The notes below the pieces were generated by a model. That model made no database searches and was not told the DNA's origin. It saw only the letters and a program-made list of their open reading frames with translations. Both the position numbers and the translations under genes were made by a program. Of a stretch of 64,000 bases of DNA, positions 11,736 through 21,539 are shown piece after piece (the first letter of the stretch is position 1; each line of letters begins with the position of its first letter). Source of the DNA: Odiellus spinosus (lineage: Eukaryota; Arthropoda; Arachnida; Opiliones; Phalangiidae); assembly GCA_963920705.1 (NCBI GenBank), contig OY987236.1, positions 5,132,190 to 5,196,189 of the forward strand. The letters run 5' to 3'.

Positions 11736-12713
11736 CCAGTAAGTATTTCACATCAAAAAGTTTAACTTGAAAGTCACGAAGGAATAAATACAAAATTTAA
11801 GTTACGACAATTTTGAATTGAAGTTTGCGATGTATTACATGTCTAAACCATTATGAAACTTCGTAAATAACGATGCAAAAATAATAGAAGGTTCTTATCA
11901 CGCAACAGGGAAGGTCCTTAACGTGGAATTTTTCAAAATAAAGCGGGTATTTTAAAGTTTACAAGACAAAACCGTCCGTGTTTATAAAGAAAAGCTAAGC
12001 CTCGGCTCAAATTTAGAAAGGAAAGTTTTGTCGAAGCCACGTACCAACAGATATAGGGCCCTAAAGTAACAGGATGATAAATTAGCCTTTCATTACAGTT
12101 TATCCACCGAGTTAGATGCATTAGAAAGAAAACCAACGAGAAAGAAATACGGGGAAAGATGACACAAATAAATATTCTTTGTTTAATGTCTTTCAATACC
12201 TTTCACTTAATTTGTTCTTGTTTTAACTCAGTGGATGAAAAATATACTAAATCGGGATCGACCACTCTCGTAAAAGTACAAAGTTATATTGACGTTTTAG
12301 ACTTCCCATGATCCTTCGCGCGGAGAGTGAAAAATGAGCTTACAAAAGGAGTATATAGACGTTTAATCAACCGCGTTTTCCATCAGACTCTTCCATCCCG
12401 AATCCAACACCCCCAAGGCCCCCATTTGTCTGCCTTGTATGAAAATTTGCGCGTCGTCATTCCCTCCACAAAATGGTTTATACACAAGGACCAATTAAGG
12501 GTAGATTGTACATAAGCGGTAGACTTAAGCTTAACAAGATATCAATTTGGGAGAAATCTGGTCGCTTTTAGTTTAATTTACATAATAGGATGATTTAAGA
12601 GATAGCTCTATGCTATAATGAGAGATTAAGCCTAATTTAAATATTTTACTCAGTTTATTTATGCTTATAGCTCATTGTTCAAACTTTATTTAAAATTATT
12701 TAAACAAAAGGAG

Positions 12714-13145
12714 GTCTTAAGCCTAATTTGAAGGATATTCAAAAGGTCTTAAGCCTAATTTGAACGCTATTCAAAAGATATTAAGATAATTTGAAGGCTA
12801 GTCAAGCCTAATTTAAAGGCTATTCAAGAAATATTAAGCCTAATTTAAAGGCTATTCAAGAAATATTAAGCCTAATTGAAAGTGTATTCAAGAAATCTTA
12901 AGCCTAATTGAAAGCGTATTCAAGAAATCTTAAGCCTAATTTAAAGTGTATTCAAGAAATCTTAAGCCTAATTGAAAGTGTATTCAAGAAATCTTAAGCC
13001 TAATTGAAAGTGTATTCAAGAAATCTTAAGCCTAATTGAAAGTGTATTCAAGAAATCTTAAGCCTAATTGAAAGTGTATTCAAGAAATCTTAAGCCTAAT
13101 TGAAAGTGTATTCAAGAAATCTTAAGCCTAATTTAAGGGCTTTTA
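12714..13145. repeat. 32-bp minisatellite (array T5)
   Basis: About 13 tandem units contain TTAAGCCTAATTGAAAGTG followed by TATTCAAGAAATC. The inner units (about 12870-13130) are nearly identical at 32 bp. Those at the left edge are shorter and carry GAAGG in place of GAAAGTG. This array shares the word TAAGCCTAA with the 36-bp array at 6.7 kb, although the rest of the units differ. Confidence 0.95.
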
Positions 13146-13171
13146 AAAATAACCTAAGCCTATTAAAAGTT

Positions 13172-13372
13172 CATACAAAATAACCTAACCCTGACCATTT
13201 TTAATATTTTCCCTGACCAAATGACTACACTACATTTCCATTTATTTCGTGACATATAATTTGGCATTCGTGAGAGATTTTTACAGTGATACCAAGTTTC
13301 GTCCCCACTCTTTTAGCCCAATTTTAAAATTCCCTAATTTTTCCAGGTTTTCCCTGACTTGTGGTGAACCTG
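13172..13372. mobile_element. Degenerate family H (hAT-like) remnant
   Basis: The words CCCTGACCA, AATTCCCTAATTTTTCCAGG and TTTTCCCTGACTTGTGG resemble the family at 53428-54076. Both terminal CAGGGTTGCC motifs are lost or altered (TGGTGAACCTG at the right end). Confidence 0.5.
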
Positions 13373-14458
13373 AATAATTTATAGCATTAATATATAAGTG
13401 GTTAAGTCCTAAACTAAGTAAAAGAATAACTATCAATAAATTACGAAAGTTGAGAGGAGAACCAATGAGAAAACCCAGAATGGTTTAAAAAAAGCTCTAG
13501 AGTTTTTCCCCCCATATATATTTTTTAAACGTATCACTGTCCGTGAGATAGGAGAGTTTTTCTTTCTTATGGTCGGTACATCCCATCCATATAGACCTCC
13601 TTCACTTTGAAAACTCATCTAACAAAAACTATCTAGTTAAAAGGTTTTGGGATATACTTGGAGTCCGAAGGGGAAAAAAAGCTTTTCATCTTTCAATTTA
13701 AATAACTATTTTTTTCCTTACGAGACGATATATAGAGGTATCAATCCGCCGAAGATTTATACGGGCTTAGACTTCAAACTGATCTCGACTAAGATAATAA
13801 TCAACTTAAACTTCAGGATGTAGTAAGCTATGGCTTCATATTATATCTATTCTTTAATTTCAAAGGAACGATAAGGGGGCCTAGATATAAAACGTACTGA
13901 AATTTCAACATGAAACACTCTGAAAGAGTAAAGAAAAGTACTTTTTGGGAAGGTATTTTTTTTGGGAATAACATAGAGAACTGGAATTCTACAGAGAATT
14001 GTATATTATACGAATGGAATGGTCATTTAGAAGAAATAAGAACCTCCAAATAGCGGAAGAAAAACGGTTTCTCAAACCTTCATAAAACTTTGGACTCTTG
14101 TGTCTCAGTTCGAAATTTCATTATACATTATATCGTGCAAGGTTCATTTCTATTGCAAATAAAATTAAGATACGAAAGAATTACGGCTTTGATTGCATTG
14201 TCATTTCGAAACCGATTCAATCTGTAGCGTTAACAATGGTTGAAAACTATATGGTATACAAGTTATTTTTTAAAAAATAAAGTTATTTTTAGAATGGTTT
14301 CATGAAACTTAAAGATATGATAGGTATTTAGAAATATCTGAACTGTTCTATTATATTTTTTAATTAAAATTTGAGTAATTCAGTTCAGGATGGTATTAAC
14401 GCGAATAATCCAATCCTGGTGGGTTTACTAAAAGTTTTAATTTGGGTTTTGGTATTAT
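13373..14458. other. Unassigned AT-rich DNA
   Basis: No gene or element is recognised. A short ATCAATCCGCCGAAG word near 13740 resembles repeat F. Confidence 0.4.
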
Positions 14459-14836
14459 TTAAAAGGAGAATGCAAGCTACAATTACAAGTAATCGATTAC
14501 ATATAGTTTAAATAGGCTTAAACCATCAGTAATAAAATTTAGAAACAAATATTAAACAATAGAAATAAATTTAAAACCTTATCAGGAAAATAGGCTTAGC
14601 TGAATTTCATCGCCTTAAATGGTCATCGACCAATGAGCACAGGCCCGTCGTTAAGAGGAGATCTCCATGAGACCTCCAATATTATTTGATTAGTCGCTGA
14701 CTCTTCAGTGCGAAGACATTCGGGATCTCTATGAATTCAGTTAAGCCTATTTTCAGGGTTTTAAATTGATTTCTAGTTTAATATTTGTTTGCAATTTTTT
14801 AAACGATAAAAACACGAAGTTGCATTCTCCCTTTAA
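14459..14836. mobile_element. Family C palindromic MITE, complete
   Basis: It is flanked by TTAA on both sides, with ends AAGGAGAATGCAAGC and GTTGCATTCTCCCTT. Both arms carry the family core (TAGGCTTAGCTGAATT left, GAATTCAGTTAAGCCTA right), and TTAATATTTGTTTGCAA lies towards the right end. The whole 378 bp would fold into one long imperfect hairpin. No coding capacity. Confidence 0.8.
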
Positions 14837-17258
14837 AAGAATCATCAACTTATGTAGCAATAATACTAGACAATGTTCTAAAAACTGTAAATCCAAAGAA
14901 TTTACCATAAATTCGGAATACGCGTCAATTTTATAGCACTTGGGCTTAGAAATTGAAAAGAGGTAGTTTACAGCCAAAAAAAGTCAAACTATAGGTGCTT
15001 TTAAAATTGTAAATAGCTGCTCTTTCTTTAAACGTCTCCATCAATTCGTGTCAAAAGCCAAGAGACATTTTGACGGTTTCTCGAGTAAGAACACAAAGGT
15101 TTTTCTTAAACCAAAAAATTCACTTTTCTAACAAGACCTATCTGTCCCCTAGTCTCCTATTTCAAGAGGTATAGAAGAATACCTCTTTGTCAAATCAATT
15201 TACAATGGGATTTCCAGTTTTAGTTATTAACTTATCCTTGACTATTCTTATTGGCTGGAATGTGAGGTTAGTTTTAGTTTTAAAAAGAGAAACATGAGGT
15301 AACAGAACTAATTAGGTACTAATACGAATCACCGGAAGTAGAAACTTAAATCAGAAACACCAGGTTCAAGGCTCAATCTTATACTCTTCTGGTTAATTCT
15401 CTACGAGTCTATCTTTGCAATATTGTGAGAAAAAACATACAGAATAAATTTCCATAATGATATGACCATATTATTTAAGTCCGTGCATATGAATCCTGAA
15501 TAACTTAAAATTTACGTTATCCAATTAAATCTAAGAAACCACTTTTCATCATCTTTTTAAAGGGCTAGTAGAATAAAGAAAAGAATCTGCTTTAAGTAGA
15601 GAGAAAAGACACAAAATTTTAGGTAGTGATGTGGTCGGTCACTTGACTAGTTGCCAGCTTCCACTGACCGACATTCGCGTCACTGGTGGCCAGAAATGAA
15701 AGCTAGTTTCCACCACACCTTCTCTCTTTAATACCCCTTTAAGAATTATTTTTAACCATTACCGTAGTCGAGAATAAAAACCAAAAAAAGGAGATGGATT
15801 TATCGTAAGTTTCTGTTCCATTACCAAAATTACCATTATCGAAAACCGGACAAAAAACGGAAAAGAGCTAGAAAATGGAAATTGAAGCCACCTCGATCCT
15901 ATTCATCTCTTTTAAAACCATTAATTATTTCAGGCCCGATTTAGGCTTAGCGAAAAATTCAATCTTTTTCTTCATAGAGCTAAGCCTAACACAAACGATT
16001 CTAGCAAGATATTCTATTTAAAAGGTATAAGATATGACAGTAAACTATTTGAATCAAATGCACTATCCTAATACGGAATATTTAATTAGTTATTTCTGTA
16101 TAAAATTATTAGTTTAATCAACCCTGAAAAACATTATGATTGGCTGCGATAGCTAGATTCTGTTAAAATGTTAAGGTAATTTTTGGCGGGAAATATCGTA
16201 GGTTTACTATAGTAGCGCGTAAATTACGCTACCAACCAATCAAAACCACGCAGGGGAAATGGCAGAACCTATTTCCAAGTTATAATTTAATGCATAAAAG
16301 TTAATCAATCATAATTATGAATTTTTATTAATTTAATTTTAAGATAATTCTCTTGATTTAAGATCAAATGTTTGTTACCTTGTCTTAAGTTTACTGTAGA
16401 CAATAGGGTTTAAAAAAATAGTTCCTAACCTTAAGCCTAATTTGCACGATTGGGATTGAAAGAGCCTTGGAGAAGAGAGTAAGATAGGCAGTCTCAAATA
16501 CACGTTGAGGGGGAGTTAATGATACGATAATAGAGGATCATTAGACCAAGGCTTAATAACCCTTGTTACCAATCCCGCTGAGAATTTCCCCTGGAGTTTT
16601 CACTCTCGAAGTTAGATCATTGGCAATCCATTAAGCCTAAAGGGAATATATACCGGCTCAAATTCTCCAAACATCACAGATGTTACGACTAATGATAACA
16701 AACGGGGTCCCAATGAGGAATATCAGGTGGAATGTAAGGCTTAATAATACCTTTATTATTGCTTATATTCTGATAAGCGTAGAAGGACGGTGAAGAATTT
16801 AATTCGATACGGGAATTTTAAAGTTATAATCTTATTACGTTTGAAAATTAATTATAATAATAGTATTATTCATAATTCACTAACATTAACAACATTGTGT
16901 CACCAGACTAAACTTAAAAGTTTAACTTAATTACTCAATGGTTTTGAAGTATTATCCATCTAAATCTATTGAAATGGTTATCACTTCATTATACCTTTAA
17001 AAACCATTTTAAATAATAAATTTATACGGAGATTAAATTAATTGATAAGATCATAATCTTAAATCTATAAAAAAGTCTGTACACTTCATTACCACTTTAA
17101 AAACAGCGTTTTAAAGCCAAATTCTTCATTAAAATATTATAAAACGAATATTTAAACTTAAAATTAAGAAATTTTTCTTTGAAGAGTTAAATGCTAATAT
17201 CTTTCTTCATTTGCTTAATTAATTAATTCTTGCGTCGCGTAAGTTCATATTATAGAGC
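14837..17258. other. Unassigned AT-rich DNA
   Basis: No gene is supported. Isolated TAAGCCTAA words occur near 15981, 16433 and 16632. A less AT-rich patch near 15620-15720 (GGTCGGTCACTTGACTAG through CACTGACCGACATTCGCG) contains a short inverted repeat. Confidence 0.4.
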
Positions 17259-17575
17259 CAAGAATCCATTCAGGTTCCATAAGAATATGGGAGGGCCGCG
17301 ATTCAATAACCATCCTCCCAAACTTTGTAGCAAAAGTTCGTCCGCTTCGAATCGATTTTTCAAGTAAATCGCTCCTGACATTATATTATTAACCCGCGCC
17401 ACTAACGACCTTGACATAATATTTTGGGTAATAAAAATGGAGCCGACCGAAAAAAGATCTAAGTGTACAAATGTTGCGAAAATTGCGGACGAACTTTTGT
17501 TACAAAGTTTGGGAGGATGGTACCAGAGGCTAAAGCTATGCTCCCATATTCTTATGGAACCTGAATGGATTCTTG
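17259..17575. mobile_element. Family N MITE (single copy seen)
   Basis: The ends are CAAGAATCCATTCAGG and CCTGAATGGATTCTTG. The arms continue through CCATAAGAATATGGGAG and CCATCCTCCCAAACTTTGT to GTTCGTCCGC. A perfect 7-bp target duplication, ATAGAGC, lies at 17252-17258 and 17576-17582. The 5'-CA end and 7-bp duplication match families A, D and E. On the minus strand it lies just downstream of the 17643-17708 exon, and together they produce a spurious 150-codon frame. Confidence 0.85.
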
Positions 17576-17642
17576 ATAGAGCAATATTACTTATTATAGA
17601 ACCAATTTTAAACCATTTAAATTTAAGAAAAATATCACTTAC

Positions 17643-17708
17643 TTTAAGCCGATCTTGAAGACGTTTTTCAGGAAATTTCTTCCCATTCTCTTTGGATCCC
17701 ATTTGATC
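17643..17708 (-). CDS. Probable internal exon, copy 1 of a tandem pair (22 codons)
   Basis: On the minus strand an AG acceptor (TTAATTCTTTAG) is followed by 66 bases in one frame and then a consensus donor GTAAGT. The translation starts DQMGSKENGKK and ends FPEKRLQDRLK, so it is basic, hydrophilic and probably helical. The exon is 22 whole codons, so skipping it or swapping it with copy 2 keeps the frame. Copy 2 lies 748 bp away at 18391-18456. The two differ at 10 of 66 bases, 7 of these at third positions, giving 6 silent codon changes against 3 amino-acid changes (G/V, E/K, F/L). That pattern points to selection on protein. About 175 bp of flanking intron is also duplicated but more diverged. 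I cannot name the protein. The ATG at codon 3 could alternatively be a start codon in a first exon. No other exon of the gene was found in the window. Confidence 0.6.
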
Positions 17709-17875
17709 CTAAAGAATTAAAGATATTTCAGAAAATATATTAGCAGCGTATTAAGGAAAGAAAATATTACAAAGCCGGATCACTTCAAAAACATCCTTAT
17801 TTGAAAAGTAAATACTAAATAATTTACGAAGGTTTTAAATTTCAGAAAATACTTGTTTGAATAATTTAGTTTAAG

Positions 17876-18293
17876 CAGAGGTATATAATAACCCCCTTCG
17901 GGAGGAAGTATGAAAGCCCATATACTACCAATGCTAAAAATCACGAACAACAAGAGCCCGCTGCTGACTATCTAGGCCACTAGCTCGCGCTGGACTTCTC
18001 AATGTCGCTACTCTAGTAAATGCTCTTTGTATAAACAAGACGGCTCGATTTGTGTTTAGAACTTCCTGTCTCAGGAGTCAGGCTGTCTGTTAAAATGGAG
18101 TCGAAGGTTGACTTCAGCTCGCGAGTTCCGGAAGTGTGCGTAGGGAAAATGTAGTGAGGTTCAAAATGGTGTAACTATTTTTTGGGAGTAAAGCGGTGTG
18201 TCGATCCGCCGCGATTTACGCCGGGCACTTGTTGTTCGTCGATTTTGAATACCTTTCATGCTTCCCCCCGAAGGGGGTTATTATATACCTCTG
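17876..18293 (+). mobile_element. Family E MITE, complete (E1)
   Basis: The inverted ends begin CAGAGGTATATAATAACCCC and contain a small hairpin of CCCCTTC and GGGGGG type. A perfect 7-bp duplication, GTTTAAG, lies at 17869-17875 and 18294-18300. Subterminal inverted words (CGAACAACAAG.GCCCG) lie inside both ends. It has inserted between the two copies of the duplicated exon. The central part (about 18040-18130) differs from that of the copy at 62388 and includes ATGGAGTCGAAGGTTGACTT. Confidence 0.9.
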
Positions 18294-18390
18294 GTTTAAG
18301 TTAAAGATAAAAAAGGTCAAATTTTGAACAAATACTTGTTATAAAACCAATTTGAAACAGTTTATAAACTTAAAAGAAAAAGTTACTTAC

Positions 18391-18456
18391 TTTAAGCCGA
18401 TCTTGAAGACGCTTTTCCGGTAGTTTTTTTCCATTCTTCTTAGATACCATTTGATC
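18391..18456 (-). CDS. Probable internal exon, copy 2 of a tandem pair (22 codons)
   Basis: This is the upstream copy in minus-strand order. The acceptor is TTTTTACTTTAG, the open 66-base exon follows, and the donor is GTAAGT. The translation starts DQMVSKKNGKK and ends LPEKRLQDRLK. The last seven codons (CGT to AAA) are identical to copy 1 at the nucleotide level, whereas earlier codons show silent third-base changes. Tandem exons of equal length and phase are the usual arrangement for mutually exclusive splicing, but the sequence alone does not prove that. It could instead be a partial gene duplication with one dead copy, although neither copy has a stop or a damaged splice site. Family B and A elements lie 184 bp and about 590 bp beyond it. 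Confidence 0.6.
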
Positions 18457-18639
18457 CTAAAGTAAAAATAAAAAAGATAAAACTATATAGCAAGGTATTA
18501 AGGGAATAAAAGTAATACAAAGTCTGTAATCCTTTTCTCTATTAATTAGGAACACTAGTTTTCCGATATCTGAATTCAGAAATATAACAAGAACGCATTT
18601 ATGAATCTAAGAAACATTAGGAGTTTATATAACTTTTAA

Positions 18640-19004
18640 CAAAAGTCTATAACTTTATTTTATAAAAGTAAACAACGCCCCGTAGCTTAATATTATCATC
18701 AGAAGGCCAAGGTCAGATTCTGATTCGAGACACTCTAGCGGCCGCAGTCGCCGTGTAAATAGTGAAATCGGAAGCGCCACTCTGCGGAGAAATTCCGGAG
18801 TTGGGAGGGAAGACAATATAGCCAAGTCCCTCTCTCTCGACTCAAAATATTGAGGAAGAGTTCAAATCACTCGAGCCAGACAGGGGTGATGACTTTTTTG
18901 TCTAGTTTTAAGTGATGGGCTAGTACGTCTACCTTGGTCCTTTGCTGATATTATTAAGCTACGGGGTGTTGTTTACTTTTATGGACCAAAGTGATAGACT
19001 TTTA
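18640..19004 (+). mobile_element. Family B MITE, near-complete (B1)
   Basis: The left end is CAAAAGTCTATAACTTTATT and the right end, reversed, is AAAAGTCTATCACTTTGGTC. Both arms carry AGTAAACAAC.CCCCGTAGC and CTTAATA. The interior includes CACTCTAGCGGCCGCAG and CGAGCCAGACAGGGGTGATG. The final G of the right end is changed to A and the flanks do not match, so the target duplication has been lost. Family A copy A1 begins 38 bp further on. Confidence 0.85.
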
Positions 19005-19042
19005 ATTATTGATATATCTATTAAATTATATACAGATATTAT

Positions 19043-19379
19043 CAGAAGCCGATGAAACCCTCCTTTGAAGTCTATTACTCCCGGGTCTTGTCTACCCCTC
19101 TCTGTATGGGTTAGTTTCAAAAAGCGCGATTCGTACGCCTCCTAACGGTAGATATTTTCGGAGCGGGAGTTCGTCCAGCGAATATCTCTAGCAGCCTTGG
19201 AGTTCGTCAAAAAAACGTCGTCGTTTGTGGAGAGAGAGAATTTCCAATTTTCCGTAGACCGGGGGTATGAAGCAGGACCCCTCCGATCTCGTAAAATTGG
19301 GAATTTTACCCATACAGAGAGGCGCACTATATGGAACATTAGAGTAGTAGACTTCAAAGGAGGGTTTCATCTACTTCTG
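19043..19379 (-). mobile_element. Family A MITE, copy A1
   Basis: It has 38-bp inverted ends beginning CAGAAGCCGATGAAACCCTC, with a second inverted block CCTCTCTGTATGGGT inside them. The target duplication is ATATTAT (7 bp). I define the plus orientation as the end with ACTCTAATGTTCC on the left; this copy is reversed. The right end carries the GAAGTAGATG variant instead of GAAGCCGATG. No coding capacity is credible. Confidence 0.95.
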
Positions 19380-19837
19380 ATATTATCATAATTTTGTAAG
19401 TCGATTTGAATTATAATTCTGTTAGTTTACACGAAGGATGTTGTGCCGATTTAATTAACCACTCATTTTATTTATCCTCGAAGTGTTCTCTAAATATTAA
19501 ACTTAAATTATTTGTCATTATCCCTATACGGTATAGTTACACATCTTAAAAAAATATATTTTAAAACTTGCTTTTATTCTATGAGAGTTTTTATTCGATA
19601 TTAATCCGCCTTAATAATAGAGCAGTAGACGTGGAAAGAAGCTTTGAAATAAAGTTAAAACCATCAATTTCAAGATTTCAACTTCATTAATGATTAAACC
19701 ACGAACAAAAGAGTATAAATTGAAGCGTCTCTAATAAGCTAATTTGAAGAGATTTAAAAGTCGATGTAATCTGGGACGGTACGTGCCTCGTGTAACTTAT
19801 TTCATTTAATAGGGAGTAGAATAACGGGAGGGAGATA

Positions 19838-20776
19838 AAGGGAGAATGAAACATACGAAAACTAGGCTTGAATTATTAGTCTTTGACGATTAAATGTATA
19901 TATTATCACGAAGCACCTTTGGTGAGTTTTGATACGCTTGAGTTTTAACGCATATTTTAATGGTTCAAATCGATTTAAAAAAATAACTTCTTATCCCTCT
20001 CAGCCTTTGATTTAAAGTATTAATATTGAATTAACTACGAAGCGCATATGTAGTAATTTCTAAGCAAAAAGAAAATTAAATGATTTTCTAATAAATTATT
20101 TGATAACTAGATAAAAGATTTCTAGAATTTTTCCGAGTTTTCAAGAATTTTTCTTAAATTTCCAGAAGCTCCGAGAACTTCCAGTTTTTCCACAACTTTC
20201 TAGCGCTTTCAAGCACTTTCCAGACCTTTCTAGAGCTTTCAAGCACTTTCCAGACCTTTCTAGAGCTTTCTAGAGCTTTCAAGCACTTTCCAGACCTTTC
20301 TAGAGCTTTCAAGCACTTTCCAGACCTTTCAAGCACTTTCCAGACCTTTCTAGAGCTTTCAAGCGCTTTCAAGCGCTTTCCAGACCTTTCTAGAGCTTTC
20401 AAGCGCTTTCCAGACCTTTCAAGCGCTTTCCATACCTTTCTAGAGCTTTCAAGCGCTTTCCAGACCTTTCAAGCGCTTTCCAGACCTTTCTAGAACTTTC
20501 AAGCCCTTTCCATAATTTTCTAGACTTCTCCAGACTTTTCTGAAACCTTCTAGAACATTCAGGGAAAGTTACGCACGTACGGACATTGTAAATTAATAGT
20601 GTTTGATGAATTACAATCAACACGGCCATCTCTAATTGGTTGCGCGAAAAAACTAAGATATGATCTTTATATTTTTAATTATTTTATATCGATAGTTTTC
20701 TTCGTTCTAAAAACACTAAGCATATTTCAGAATAATAACCTGACAAAATATTTTCGTACAGTTTCATTCTCCCTTC
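19838..20776. mobile_element. Possible TTAA-type element around a minisatellite
   Basis: AAAGGGAGAATGAAAC at 19838 is mirrored by GTTTCATTCTCCCTT ending near 20775. The flanking tetramers are ATAA and TCAA rather than exact TTAA. If these ends belong together, the 10-bp minisatellite at 20185-20553 lies inside. They could also be two unrelated solo ends. Confidence 0.35.
20185..20553. repeat. 10-bp-based minisatellite (T6)
   Basis: Short units of the form CTTTCNAGNN alternate: CTTTCTAGAG, CTTTCAAGCA or CTTTCAAGCG, then CTTTCCAGAC. The order varies from row to row, so there is a basic 10-bp unit with irregular 20-30-bp higher-order units. The minus strand reads as a lysine- and glutamate-rich repeat (KALERSGKRL), an artefact of the repeat. 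Confidence 0.9.
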
Positions 20777-21023
20777 AAAGAATCTAGAGGAGAGAATAAG
20801 ATCAATTTTTCGAAACGTGCCGAATCTACAACCACAATCGCCCTTGTTCCTTCGAAGAGAGTATATGGGGATCGACTGAAGCTTATAAAAGGAGGGATTT
20901 ATTTTTGATTTGGGGCTTGCAGAGGATCCGACTATTTTTGCATATACACTAAAACTCCCAGTGTTTTTTTTCTCACGGTAATGCACCATGTACGATGAGA
21001 AATATTCCACATGAATCCTCGCT

Positions 21024-21170
21024 TTAAGAGGGAATGAAACCTAACAACAAGAGATCTTTTATCGATTCATTAATCCTTATCGTTTAAATAGGCCTAATCT
21101 TAACAGTAAAACAAATTTACCAACAAATATTAAACTAGAAATAAATCAAACTAGACTTATCTGAACTATT
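21024..21170 (+). mobile_element. Family C left arm
   Basis: It begins TTAAGAGGGAATGAAACC and continues with CTAACAACAAGAGATC, TTTAAATAGGCCTAATC and TTAAACTAGAAATAAATC. Similarity fades about 25 bp before family A copy A2, and no right arm follows A2. Confidence 0.6.
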
Positions 21171-21196
21171 TTAATTTTTGAGCACGAAAATTAAAC

Positions 21197-21534
21197 CAGA
21201 AGCCGATGAAACCCCCCTTTGAAGTCTACTACTCTAATGTTCCATATAGCGCGCCTCTCTGTATGGGTAAAATTCACGATTTTACGAGATCGGAGGGTTC
21301 CTACTTCATACCCCCCTGTCTACGGAGAATTGGAAATTCTCTCTCTCCACAAACGACGACGTTTTTTTGACGAACTCCAAGGCTGCTAGAGATATTCGCT
21401 CGACGAACTCCCGCTCCGAAAATATCTACCGTTAGGAGGCGTACGAATCGCGCTTTTTGAAACTAACCCATACAGAGAGGGGTTGACAATACCCGGGAGT
21501 AATAGACTTCAAAGGAGGGTTTCATCGGCTTCTG
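21197..21534 (+). mobile_element. Family A MITE, copy A2
   Basis: The ends are standard for family A, and the 7-bp target duplication ATTAAAC is perfect on both sides. Small differences from the consensus include a CCCCCC run in the left end and a TTGACAATACCCGGG junction near the right end. Confidence 0.95.
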
Positions 21535-21539
21535 ATTAA

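Noticed and set aside
3479..13145. CRISPR-like arrays
   Set aside because: The tandem units are contiguous, with no unique spacers, and the context is eukaryotic.
6700..13145. Telomeric array suggested by TTAGGCTTA words
   Set aside because: The words are embedded in longer 36-bp and 32-bp units; no run of three or more TTAGGC hexamers is present.
17250..17702. 150-codon minus-strand frame, the longest in the window
   Set aside because: Its start is the probable exon 17643-17708, but the frame then reads through a GTAAGT donor, intron sequence and the family N hairpin. Only the 22-codon exon is supported.
20154..20629. Lysine-rich repetitive peptides on the minus strand
   Set aside because: They are products of the 10-bp minisatellite and are not seen outside it.
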